From Pseudomonadota bacterium (GTDB taxonomy: Bacteria > Pseudomonadota > Gammaproteobacteria > Pseudomonadales > Azotimanducaceae), in assembly GCA_027622495.1 (NCBI GenBank), contig JAQBYL010000049.1:1-14282 (forward strand): a stretch of DNA of 14,282 nt. The letters are read 5' to 3'. Under the pieces are notes generated by a model. The model was not told the origin of the DNA. It searched no databases and saw only the letters and a list, made by a program, of their open reading frames with translations. The position numbers and the translations under genes were made by a program. Numbering within the stretch: position 1 is the stretch's first letter; each line of letters begins with the position of its first letter. Shown here piece after piece: positions 6,876 to 14,282 of this stretch.

Positions 6876-6905
6876 GCCTCCGGTTTTAAGGCTCCAGGTT
6901 TTAAA
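6876..6905. repeat. Imperfect 15-bp tandem repeat before tamA
   Basis: GCCTCCGGTTTTAAG (6876–6890) is followed directly by GCTCCAGGTTTTAAA (6891–6905). The two are alike at 11 of 15 positions without gaps and closer if one base is allowed to shift. The repeat fills almost the whole gap between the aminotransferase stop and the tamA ribosome-binding site. It could be a replication-slippage duplication; no hairpin terminator is visible here. Confidence 0.5.
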
Positions 6906-6917
6906 TAAGGCCAGACG

Positions 6918-8672
6918 GTGTCTGTGATTCACGCCGATCGAAGTAGTTGTCTCGTGAAAAAAATTCTGTTTGTCAGTTTGTTCGTGATCGCGCCCCTTAG
7001 CGGACGAACCGAGATTATTGTCGAAGGGCTGAGCGCTGATCTCGAAAGCAATGTGATAGGTCATCTGACAACCCTCAAAGACCTGGAATGTGACGCACCG
7101 GACTGGCTGGTTCGATGGCAGTTCAGGGGCTCTGATCAGACCGCGCTGGAAGCGCTTGAAGCATTTGGCTATTACGCGGCGTATGTCGAACCCGTTTTGA
7201 CACTGCGCGGAACTGAAGCCTGCTGGAAGGCAGTTTACCGGATCGATGCCGGTGCGCAGGTGATCATTGATCAGGTCGATCTGCAGGTGTCTGGTGGCCT
7301 TGCAGATGAAAACGATCTGGGGGCACCCTTTCAGGATTTTCGCGCGCTGGCAGGTCAGGGGCTCAATCACGAAGTCTACGAAAGCGCAAAATTTCTGGTG
7401 CTCGAAGCAGCCCAGCTTCTGGGGTACTTCAGCGCAGAAGTTACACAACAGCGCATCGATGTAGACCCGATCGCGGGTAAGGCGAATGTCTACCTGCACA
7501 TAACCAGTGGCCCACGGGCTCATTTCGGCGTCGTTGAAGTGGTTAATCCGGTTCTGAGGCCAGAGCTGTTTGATGCCTATATCCCGTTTGAAACAGGTGA
7601 TCCATTTGACGGCCGTCTGCTTGAGAGACTGCGCCGTGATCTGATCTCGAGCGACTATTTCAATCGTGTTTTTATTGATGCGGATCGACAGAATCTGGTT
7701 GATGGCGGTGTGCCGATCAAAATTGAACTGTCTCCTCCAACCAGACGCTGGGCTTACAACTTTGGTGCAGGTTATGCCACCGATACCGGTTTTCGTGTTC
7801 GAGGCGAGGCAGAAAACCGGTTGCGCAATGACCGGGGCCACAAGACCAGTGGCAGGGTGTTGCTCTCAAAATCTCTTTCCACTGTTAATGCCCAGTACAG
7901 CATTCCCCACAAGGATCCGAAGGATGATCTGTTTGTGTTTGACACCGGTTACACCAACGAAGACAACGATACGGTGGTAAATGACCTGTACCGGCTCGGT
8001 GCCCGGCATACATACGAACGAGGCTGGTCCTGGATCGAAACGGACTTTCTGGATCTGACCTACGAAAACTATGTGCTCGGTGACCAGATCGATACGCGAC
8101 AATTGCTGGTCATGGGCACCACGCTTGACTACGCCAGTATCAAAGATCCGCCGGCGCGGCTCCAGCATGGCCACCGTTTCGGTCTCACCTTAAAAGGTGC
8201 ATCGAAAAAACTTCTGTCGCAGGCTGACTTTCTGCAGGTGCGGGGTAACGCGAAATGGATATATGGTCTTACCGACCGACTTCGCGTGCTGCTTCGTGGT
8301 GAAGCGGGGTTTACCTTCAAGAACGATTTTGACGAACTGCCACCGTCGGTTCGTTTTTTTGCTGGAGGTGACAATTCCATCCGTGGCTACGACTACAAAC
8401 GGGTTGGACCCCGCGATGAGAACGGCGATGTGGTGGGCGGTAGCCGGTTGCTGGTTTTTTCCGGTGAGCTTGATTACAGCCTGACTTCCTCCTGGTCCAT
8501 GGCGGGTTTTGTCGACAGCGGGTCGGCCTTTAACGATAGCCCTGATTTCAGCACCGGTGTCGGCCTGGGTGCCCGCTGGTATTCGCCAATCGGACCCTTG
8601 CGGGTAGATGTTGCCTACGCGCTCGACGGCAGCAACGTCCGTTTGCACATCACTCTTGGTCCTGACCTTTGA
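6918..8672 (+). CDS. tamA: TamA, outer-membrane Omp85-family assembly protein
   Basis: 584 residues. A signal peptide is followed by about three POTRA domains (roughly 32–112, 115–197, 198–262; boundaries approximate) and a C-terminal 16-strand beta-barrel (about 266–584). The barrel contains the Omp85 signature SVRFFAGGDNSIRGYDY (487–503) with the IRGY motif at 498–501, and ends in a final strand ending LGPDL, as usual for TamA. TamA works with inner-membrane TamB in inserting autotransporters and other outer-membrane proteins, and the pair is also linked to lipid movement across the envelope. The start is taken as GTG 6918, with AAGG seven bases upstream. GTG 6954 would give a more compact signal peptide beginning before KKILF but has a poorer ribosome-binding site. 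The stop overlaps the tamB start (TTGA). Length is close to the E. coli protein. Confidence 0.95.
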   Translation: MSVIHADRSSCLVKKILFVSLFVIAPLSGRTEIIVEGLSADLESNVIGHLTTLKDLECDAPDWLVRWQFRGSDQTALEALEAFGYYAAYVEPVLTLRGTEACWKAVYRIDAGAQVIIDQVDLQVSGGLADENDLGAPFQDFRALAGQGLNHEVYESAKFLVLEAAQLLGYFSAEVTQQRIDVDPIAGKANVYLHITSGPRAHFGVVEVVNPVLRPELFDAYIPFETGDPFDGRLLERLRRDLISSDYFNRVFIDADRQNLVDGGVPIKIELSPPTRRWAYNFGAGYATDTGFRVRGEAENRLRNDRGHKTSGRVLLSKSLSTVNAQYSIPHKDPKDDLFVFDTGYTNEDNDTVVNDLYRLGARHTYERGWSWIETDFLDLTYENYVLGDQIDTRQLLVMGTTLDYASIKDPPARLQHGHRFGLTLKGASKKLLSQADFLQVRGNAKWIYGLTDRLRVLLRGEAGFTFKNDFDELPPSVRFFAGGDNSIRGYDYKRVGPRDENGDVVGGSRLLVFSGELDYSLTSSWSMAGFVDSGSAFNDSPDFSTGVGLGARWYSPIGPLRVDVAYALDGSNVRLHITLGPDL

Positions 8673-11600
8673 TTACCGTTCTGAAAATCGGTTTCCTGGT
8701 GCTGGTCAGCATTCTGCTGGTGCTTGCAGCAGGTATTGGCTGGGTGGCGGGTACTTCTGCGGGTGCGGCCTGGGCGCTTGACCAGGTGAGCAGTTTAACC
8801 GCCCGCGCGCTGAGCTTTGAAAATGTGTCGGGTGCTGCGTTTCAGGAATTACATGTCGACCATTTGCGTTGGGACAAGGATGGTCATGAGGTGGATGTTT
8901 ATGATCTTAGCCTGTCGGTTGACCTGTGGAAGTCGCTGGTCGGGGATGCCGTGGTCGTGGATTCCGCGTCTGCCGCACAGGTGCGTTACAACAACACAAA
9001 CCCGCCGTCAGATGAACCTTTCAGCGGAACTGTCTCGTTGCCTGGCCTACCGATTGCTCTGGATCTGAAGAGCGTAGCGCTCGGCAAGCTTGAGCTCGGG
9101 GCAGTTGCGGGTCTGGCGCCTGAAGTTTTGCTGCGCGGCAAGTGGTTAACAAATCTGATAACGGTTGAATCATTCAGGATTAACGATCCTGCGCTGATCG
9201 CAGAAGGGGCTCTGCGGGTCGGTACAGGTGAGGACGGCGCAATCAGTGGAACGATTCAGTGGTCTTATGCAACGGTAGAGCGCCTCGCTTCGGGTGTTCT
9301 GCAGGTCGATGGCACGCTCAACAATATGAGCCTGGATCACGTGCTGAACACGCCACTTGCTGCTACCACAAAGGCGACGCTTTCACTTGCAACGGCAAAA
9401 CTTCCGCAGATCGAAGCAGAAACCGAAATCGCAATCTACGAAATTGAACAGGCGCGTGCGGAGAAGCTTGAGGTTTATCTGATTGCCGACCAGCGTGGTT
9501 ACCAGGGCAGTATCCGCGCACAGGTGCACAGCGATGTGCGGCATGTGATCGAGAGTCAAGCGGCCGCCATATCCGGTGAGCTGGATGCGCGTTTTACCGG
9601 CGACTTCTCGCACTTTGCAGTCAGTGGCTTCCAGCTTCTGCTCGGCAATGCAGCCACCGGGCGTCTGAATGGATCGGGGCGGGTCGAGTTCGGCGAGGTC
9701 CTTGCGGTAACCGCGAACTTAAGCGGCAACCAGGTGAATGTCTGTGATCTCGGCGGGATTGCCAGTTGCCTGCTTGATTTTACCGGCGAGGTGGGTTTTA
9801 GAGACGGTGCAATCCAGATCCCACAGCTCAGCATCGATGGAACCTGGGAAGGTCAGCCACTCCAGTTTCGCGGTGTGGTGAGTGGATCTGGCCGCAACTG
9901 GCGCACGGAGGAGGCGCGGGTTTCGATTGGTGACAACCGGATGAGCGGATATGCAGCACTTCAAGACGGGTTGTTACAGGCTTCGGCTGACTATGATCTG
10001 ACCGCTCTGCAACTGGTGAGTCCGCTTGTGAGCGGTGATGCCGTTGGCACATTTTCGCTGACCGGCCCCATCGCATCGCTGGATGACATGGCTTTCAAAG
10101 TCAGGCTTAAATCCAATCAGCTTGACTACTCCGGCCTGCATCTGGTGGATGTGGAGGCAAGTGTCGACGGTGCCTTGATGCGTCCAACCAGAATAGAGCT
10201 TGCTATTGGTGAGCTGGGCAAGGGCCCGATAAAGCTTGGCTCAGTAGCACTTAAAACAAGCGGCCCAACGGCGCGTTCGCAAAGTGGTGAGCTTGGCTGG
10301 ACGCTCGAAGAACGCCGGGGCGATATTGCATTTGCGCTCCAGGTTGATCCAGCTGGTGCGGTGTCACTCTCGATCGATGAAGGATCCGATGTTGCTCTAC
10401 CGTTCGAAACCTGGACGCTCGATACAGATCTGATTGCCAACACGAGCCCGAAGGGGAGTTTTATCAAACCGCATTGCTGGCGGCGGCCACAAGCTAACGG
10501 GCGGATCTGTGTTGATGCGTTCAACCTGACCGACGCAGACAACTTTGATCTGGCCGGCGATCTGAACGACGTGCCGGCTTCGATCATAGATCTGCTGGTG
10601 CCTGGTGCTCCCTTGCTTGGTGGCATAATTCACGCGACCTGGCAGATTCGATCACGGGCCGGTGATCTGAGTGGTAAGGCCGAATTGCGCACAAAGGGTC
10701 TTTCTCTGCGCAGTGAAACCACCACGAAACAGGACACCGACCCCTCTGATGATACCGAAAAGATTCTGCTTCCTGAACTGATTGCAGACATGTTGATAGA
10801 ACGCAGCCTGCTGAGCGCAACGGTACAGGCTGTCAATGCCAGTGGTGGTGTTTCCGGCGCGATCAGGATGTCGTTGACCGATCCGGACGCACCGATTGCG
10901 GGTGGGTTCAAGCTGAATGTCCCGGATCTCGGCTTTGTTCAGAGCTTCACCCCACAGGTGGGTGATCTGGCCGGTCAAATCAGCGGTGACGTAGTGGTTG
11001 GCGGGACCATGAAGGATCCGACCATTGCAGGTGGCATTGCGTTGGATCTGAGTCGAATGGATCTCGTGGAGCCCAGAGTAGGGCTTCGTGATGTGAACCT
11101 TTTTGCAGCCCTCGAAAATAATCAGGTGAACCTGACCGGAACCGCAGCGAGCCCGGGTGGCGGGTCACTGACCCTGGCGGCACAGATGACTGACATCTTC
11201 TCAGAGCAAAGGCGCACCACCGGAACACTCACCAGTCATGAACTGAAGGTCGAAGCACCGGATCTTGCGCTGGTGGTCACCTCAGATCTCAAGCTCAGCT
11301 GGATCGATTCAGGCCCAAGGCTCAGCGGTGAGATCAGTATTCCGAGCGCCAACGTTGAACTGACCGAACTTCCTGCCTCCACCGTGCAGCGAAGTCCCGA
11401 CGTGGTCGTTGTGGGTCGGCAGAACACCCAGAGAAGGTCCAACCTGCTTGCGCTGGATGTGCAACTGCTTCTTGGCAGTGAAGTGTTCTTCAAGGGTTAT
11501 GGCATCCAGACAAAAGTGACAGGAGATCTGCGCCTGCGTCAGCCGCACGGCAGCAGACCTGAACTGCAGGGTCAGGTCAGGTTGCGCGAAGGTAAATATG

Positions 11601-12154
11601 GTGCATTCGGCCAGAAGCTCAACATTGAGTACGGTGCGCTGGTGTTTTCCGGCTCACCGGCAAACCCGAACGTGGATGCGCGTGCGGTTCGTCGCATCAG
11701 CAACAAAACCACCGACGTGACCGTTGGTGTACGCATACAGGGTCCGTTGAGAAACATGAAAACCGAGTTGTTTTCAGAACCGACCATGGCGGAGTCACAG
11801 ATGTTGAGCTATCTGGTGCTCGGTAGACCAATCGAGGACGCGACCGCACAGGACATCGGCCAGCTTTCCGGCGTGGTGCTCGCGTTGGGCCTGACCAATG
11901 CGATCGGCATCATCACCGATATACGTGAGACACTGGGGCTTCAGGAACTGTCTGCGTCGACCGAGGACAATGAGATTACACTGGTTGCCGGTAAGCAGAT
12001 CAACGACCGCATATTTGTGCGTTATGTTTATCAGGCGTACGCCCAGATCAGTTCGCTGGTAGTGCGCTTTGATATCAATGATCGGTTGAGTGTAGAGGCA
12101 ACCTCGTCCCGGTCACCTGGGGTGGATTTTATCTACCGTATCGATGATCGGTGA
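8669..12154 (+). CDS. tamB: TamB, inner-membrane-anchored translocation and assembly module protein
   Basis: 1161 residues, somewhat shorter than E. coli TamB. An N-terminal membrane anchor (about 5–27) is followed by a long repetitive beta-strand region that forms the hydrophobic groove typical of TamB/AsmA-like bridging proteins, and by the conserved TamB C-terminal domain (DUF490, roughly the last 350 residues, with AVRRISNKTTDVTVGVRI-type strands and a GVDFIYRID end). A cysteine pair at about 603 and 614 (CWRR...RIC) is probably a disulfide. The start is TTG 8669: an in-frame TGA lies two codons upstream, so no longer form is possible, and any later ATG/GTG would remove the anchor. No Shine-Dalgarno is seen; the TTGA overlap with tamA implies coupled translation. 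It spans the periplasm and pairs with TamA. Confidence 0.95.
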   Translation: MITVLKIGFLVLVSILLVLAAGIGWVAGTSAGAAWALDQVSSLTARALSFENVSGAAFQELHVDHLRWDKDGHEVDVYDLSLSVDLWKSLVGDAVVVDSASAAQVRYNNTNPPSDEPFSGTVSLPGLPIALDLKSVALGKLELGAVAGLAPEVLLRGKWLTNLITVESFRINDPALIAEGALRVGTGEDGAISGTIQWSYATVERLASGVLQVDGTLNNMSLDHVLNTPLAATTKATLSLATAKLPQIEAETEIAIYEIEQARAEKLEVYLIADQRGYQGSIRAQVHSDVRHVIESQAAAISGELDARFTGDFSHFAVSGFQLLLGNAATGRLNGSGRVEFGEVLAVTANLSGNQVNVCDLGGIASCLLDFTGEVGFRDGAIQIPQLSIDGTWEGQPLQFRGVVSGSGRNWRTEEARVSIGDNRMSGYAALQDGLLQASADYDLTALQLVSPLVSGDAVGTFSLTGPIASLDDMAFKVRLKSNQLDYSGLHLVDVEASVDGALMRPTRIELAIGELGKGPIKLGSVALKTSGPTARSQSGELGWTLEERRGDIAFALQVDPAGAVSLSIDEGSDVALPFETWTLDTDLIANTSPKGSFIKPHCWRRPQANGRICVDAFNLTDADNFDLAGDLNDVPASIIDLLVPGAPLLGGIIHATWQIRSRAGDLSGKAELRTKGLSLRSETTTKQDTDPSDDTEKILLPELIADMLIERSLLSATVQAVNASGGVSGAIRMSLTDPDAPIAGGFKLNVPDLGFVQSFTPQVGDLAGQISGDVVVGGTMKDPTIAGGIALDLSRMDLVEPRVGLRDVNLFAALENNQVNLTGTAASPGGGSLTLAAQMTDIFSEQRRTTGTLTSHELKVEAPDLALVVTSDLKLSWIDSGPRLSGEISIPSANVELTELPASTVQRSPDVVVVGRQNTQRRSNLLALDVQLLLGSEVFFKGYGIQTKVTGDLRLRQPHGSRPELQGQVRLREGKYGAFGQKLNIEYGALVFSGSPANPNVDARAVRRISNKTTDVTVGVRIQGPLRNMKTELFSEPTMAESQMLSYLVLGRPIEDATAQDIGQLSGVVLALGLTNAIGIITDIRETLGLQELSASTEDNEITLVAGKQINDRIFVRYVYQAYAQISSLVVRFDINDRLSVEATSSRSPGVDFIYRIDDR

Positions 12155-12157
12155 CTC

Positions 12158-12889
12158 TTAAAGGTCCGTACCACCGCCCTGTTCAATACGGTGCCACAGC
12201 AGTGTGCCGCCTGCCACGGCGACCGGGATTACCAGGAAGTTGACCAGCGGTATCGCCATGGCCAGTGTCACACAAGCGCCGAAACCGAGAGCGGCAGACC
12301 GGTTAGACCGCAGGCGGTTGAACGTTTCGGCCAGTCTCAGATTGCGGTTTTCACTGGGGTAGTCGGTGAACTGCAGCGCCATTGACCAGGCACCGAACAA
12401 AAGCCACAACGCAGGGCTCAGCAGATTGATCACTGGTATGAACGACAGCAGCAGTAAACCGAGCAGGCGTGGCAGTATGTAAAAGAGCTTCTGTGCTTCC
12501 CGTTTGATGGCGGAACCGATGAGGGTTGTGAGGGATGTGGTATCGACAATATGAACACCCAGCTCAGCCTGTTCTACGCTCGCCGATAGCTGACCCATGA
12601 ATGGTCCCGCGACAACTACAGCCATAAAACCAAACAGCCAGACGCCTGCCAGGAAACCAGTCACATACAGCAGCGGTGCCAGCACCACGTTCAGCCAGTC
12701 GAGCCAGCCCGGCAACAGGTCGGCCACCCAGGTTGCAGCGTTCTGAATGTATCCGAACGCCAGAAACAAGCCACCCCCAACAAACAGCAGGCTGATCGCA
12801 GCCGGCAGGATCAGATAACGTTTGACCCCCGGTCGACGAATGGCGCTCAGACCGTCCAGAAACGCCTGCACACCGGCACCTGCGCTCAT
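12158..12889 (-). CDS. cysZ: CysZ/EI24-family membrane protein (sulfate transporter CysZ)
   Basis: 243 residues from ATG 12889. Hydrophobic segments lie at about 24–47, 64–98, 130–170 and 200–233. The GFGACVTLAMAIPLVNFLV stretch and the following IPVAVAGGTLLW (to about 232) are hallmark CysZ sequence, as is AGPF (94–97). In E. coli CysZ is an inner-membrane sulfate channel supplying cysteine synthesis; nothing else for sulfate assimilation is in this window, so the role here rests on family alone. The frame is open to 12928, but the ATG at 12889 has GAGG seven bases upstream, shares one base with the stop of the class-III aminotransferase (TGATG) and gives the expected N-terminus (GVQAFLDGLSAI). 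It converges on tamB with three bases between the stops. Confidence 0.9.
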   Translation of the reverse strand: MSAGAGVQAFLDGLSAIRRPGVKRYLILPAAISLLFVGGGLFLAFGYIQNAATWVADLLPGWLDWLNVVLAPLLYVTGFLAGVWLFGFMAVVVAGPFMGQLSASVEQAELGVHIVDTTSLTTLIGSAIKREAQKLFYILPRLLGLLLLSFIPVINLLSPALWLLFGAWSMALQFTDYPSENRNLRLAETFNRLRSNRSAALGFGACVTLAMAIPLVNFLVIPVAVAGGTLLWHRIEQGGGTDL

Positions 12890-14193
12890 CAGATCGCCTC
12901 GTTGACCGATTCCAGGAGAACCTCGCACATCAGATCGATCTCGGTTTCACCGATGGTGAACGGCGGGCCCATGCAGACGATGTCGCGCACGTCACCGGTA
13001 CCCCCACCGTAGAAAAACACGCCCTTTCTGAGCGCAGCTGCGACCACCCGATTGGTTAGATCCGCATCGGGTGAAAAACAGGTCAGGTCGGACCGGTCTT
13101 CGACGATTTCGATTGCTGCAAGTAAACCGCGGCCGCGAACCTCTGCGACATGCGGATGGTCGCGGAATGTCTCGTTCAGCCGTGCATGCAGTTTTGCGCC
13201 CTGATCTGCCGATCGCTCGACCAGGTTTTCTTCGACCATGATCATCAGAACTTCGGCGGCGGCAGCGCACGCAGCCGGATGGCCACCGAAGGTATGGAAC
13301 ATGACGCTCATTCCCGCCGAATCGAGCGTTGCACCGACATTTTCCGTGGCAAACACGCCACCGAGCGGTGCATAGCCGCCAGCGAGGCCTTTGCCGCCAA
13401 CCAGTATGTCCGGTTCTATGGGCCAGTGCTGATAGCCAAACGGCGTACCGGTTCGCCCGAACCCGGTCATCACCTCGTCGAGAATCAGCAGAATCCCGTA
13501 GCGATCACAGATCTCACGCACCCTCGGCCAGTAGTCGTCTGGTGGGACGATGGCACCACCGGACGAACCCGTGATCGGTTCGGCCAGAAAAGCTGCAATG
13601 GTTTCTGCACCTTCGGCAAGAATGGTCTCTTCCAGCAGGCGAGCGTAGTACTCGCCCGTGTCGGGATGGTGCGACCCCAGCGGACAGCGCAAGGGATAGG
13701 GTGTAGCGACACTGGGCGCCCCTTCGAGCGCCCCGGTCAGACCTTTTTTACGTGCCTGATGACCGCTGACTGCGGTGGTCTTCATGGTGGTGCCGTGGTA
13801 GGAAAGAGACCGCGACAGAATTCTGGTGCGGCCGGCATCACCGCGCGCACTGTGGAACTGCAACGCCATCTTGATCGCGGACTCGTTTGCCTCGGAGCCA
13901 CCAGAAGTACAGTGAATGCGTTGCAGGTTGGCCGGTAACCAGTGCTCGCAGAGAACCGCGCTCATGGCTGCCCTTGATGGTGTGATCCATGGTGGCACCA
14001 CGTAGCTGTAATCCCGCGTTGCTTCCATGACCTTGTCGGCAACCCGCTGCCGGCCGTGGCCTACGTTCACAACAATTGCGCCCCCAGCGGCGTCGAGGAT
14101 ACGGCGGCCGTCATCGGTGATCAGATAAGCCCCTTCGGCCCGGGCAATGTGGATCTGTCGCCCGGGAGAAAATGGCCAGTTGACTGTTTGCAT
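12889..14193 (-). CDS. Class-III PLP-dependent aminotransferase
   Basis: 434 residues from ATG 14193. Fold-type I class-III features are: GGAIVVNVGHG (37–47), TSGGSEANE (96–104, PLP phosphate), SYHG (131–134, stacking on PLP), AEPITGSSGG (204–213), LDEVMTGFGRTG (238–249, Asp239), the PLP lysine Lys268 in VGGKGLAGGYAPLGG, and FHTFGGHP with Thr301 reaching the partner active site. The enzyme transfers an amino group, usually from an omega- or diamino compound or from a GABA-like or beta-amino acid, to a keto acid; the substrate cannot be inferred. A GTG at 14202 is in frame, but the ribosome-binding site overlaps it; GAGGGAG lies eight bases before ATG 14193, so the ATG is chosen. The stop shares a base with the cysZ start, so the two genes are co-transcribed. 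Confidence 0.93.
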   Translation of the reverse strand: MQTVNWPFSPGRQIHIARAEGAYLITDDGRRILDAAGGAIVVNVGHGRQRVADKVMEATRDYSYVVPPWITPSRAAMSAVLCEHWLPANLQRIHCTSGGSEANESAIKMALQFHSARGDAGRTRILSRSLSYHGTTMKTTAVSGHQARKKGLTGALEGAPSVATPYPLRCPLGSHHPDTGEYYARLLEETILAEGAETIAAFLAEPITGSSGGAIVPPDDYWPRVREICDRYGILLILDEVMTGFGRTGTPFGYQHWPIEPDILVGGKGLAGGYAPLGGVFATENVGATLDSAGMSVMFHTFGGHPAACAAAAEVLMIMVEENLVERSADQGAKLHARLNETFRDHPHVAEVRGRGLLAAIEIVEDRSDLTCFSPDADLTNRVVAAALRKGVFFYGGGTGDVRDIVCMGPPFTIGETEIDLMCEVLLESVNEAI

Positions 14194-14201
14194 TGGTTTC
14201 A

Positions 14202-14208
14202 CTCCCTC
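14202..14208 (-). promoter_or_regulatory. Ribosome-binding site choosing ATG 14193
   Basis: GAGGGAG on the minus strand, eight bases before ATG 14193. Its last bases overlap the alternative GTG at 14202, which would leave no spacing and is therefore unlikely. Confidence 0.75.
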
Positions 14209-14282
14209 AAAGGCTAACTAGTGTCTGTCCGGAAATTCGAAGTAACGAAAATGACAAAGAAACAAACACATAAAGGTTAAGG
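14209..14282. other. AT-rich upstream region of the class-III aminotransferase gene, possible element boundary
   Basis: About 74 bases with no coding signal and a much lower GC content than the rest of the window, particularly 14231–14282. The region should hold the promoter of the aminotransferase–cysZ unit, but no convincing -35/-10 pair is visible. The segment TGTCTGTCCGGAAAT (14221–14235) resembles the kind of end found on insertion sequences, yet no partner copy is in the window. Confidence 0.3.

Noticed and set aside
6645..7841. Long open frame on the minus strand (about 398 codons)
   Set aside because: It is antisense to the aminotransferase C-terminus and the tamA POTRA region, both clearly coding, and has no domain-like content.
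12890..12928. N-terminal extension of cysZ to 12928
   Set aside because: It would overlap the class-III aminotransferase by about 40 bases and lacks the family N-terminus; ATG 12889 with GAGG upstream fits better.
13150..13938. Open frame on the plus strand opposite the class-III aminotransferase
   Set aside because: It is a shadow of the aminotransferase gene, whose PLP motifs leave no doubt about the coding strand.

Overview
The window comes from a Gram-negative bacterium, most likely a gammaproteobacterium. It carries a complete tamA–tamB pair for outer-membrane assembly and a CysZ-type membrane protein, has moderately high GC and is densely packed, with several genes overlapping by 1–4 bases. 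A marine or free-living lifestyle is an inference, drawn mainly from the exported copper/haem protein and its neighbours. There are no tRNA or rRNA genes, no CRISPR array and no complete mobile element. All genes look chromosomal.

Layout. At the left edge (1–116, minus) is the N-terminus of a macro-domain (ADP-ribose-binding) protein. It is separated by a short block of GGCACTTT-type repeats (109–170) from a two-gene plus-strand unit: an LLM-class flavin-dependent oxidoreductase (182–1084) and an overlapping Nudix hydrolase (1081–1725). A symmetric hairpin (1733–1760) serves as a bidirectional terminator. On the minus strand, read from right to left, three exported or membrane-anchored enzymes follow one another: a serine esterase (5610–4735), an epoxide-hydrolase-like alpha/beta hydrolase (4731–3730) and a large fusion protein (3688–1781). 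The fusion joins a thioredoxin-like domain, a c-type haem site, a PHM-like copper monooxygenase fold and two EF-hands. Divergent from these, on the plus strand, are a fold-I aminotransferase (5706–6875), tamA (6918–8672) and tamB (8669–12154). They converge with only 3 bp of spacing on a minus-strand pair: a class-III aminotransferase (14193–12889) and cysZ (12889–12158).

How the genes work together. TamA (outer membrane) and TamB (periplasm-spanning, inner-membrane anchored) form one envelope machine. The minus-strand trio looks like an exported oxidation/hydrolysis module whose substrate cannot be read from the sequence. The macro-domain and Nudix genes hint at ADP-ribose or nucleotide turnover around the flavoenzyme, but the Nudix substrate is unknown.

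The most notable item is the four-module redox protein at 1781–3688. All six copper-ligand positions of the PHM family appear to be present, along with a CxxCH haem site and two well-formed EF-hand loops. Second in interest are two small repeat structures in intergenic space: the repeats at 109–170, which also supply the apparent start of the macro-domain gene, and a 10-bp-phased direct repeat at 5643–5661 in a divergent promoter region.
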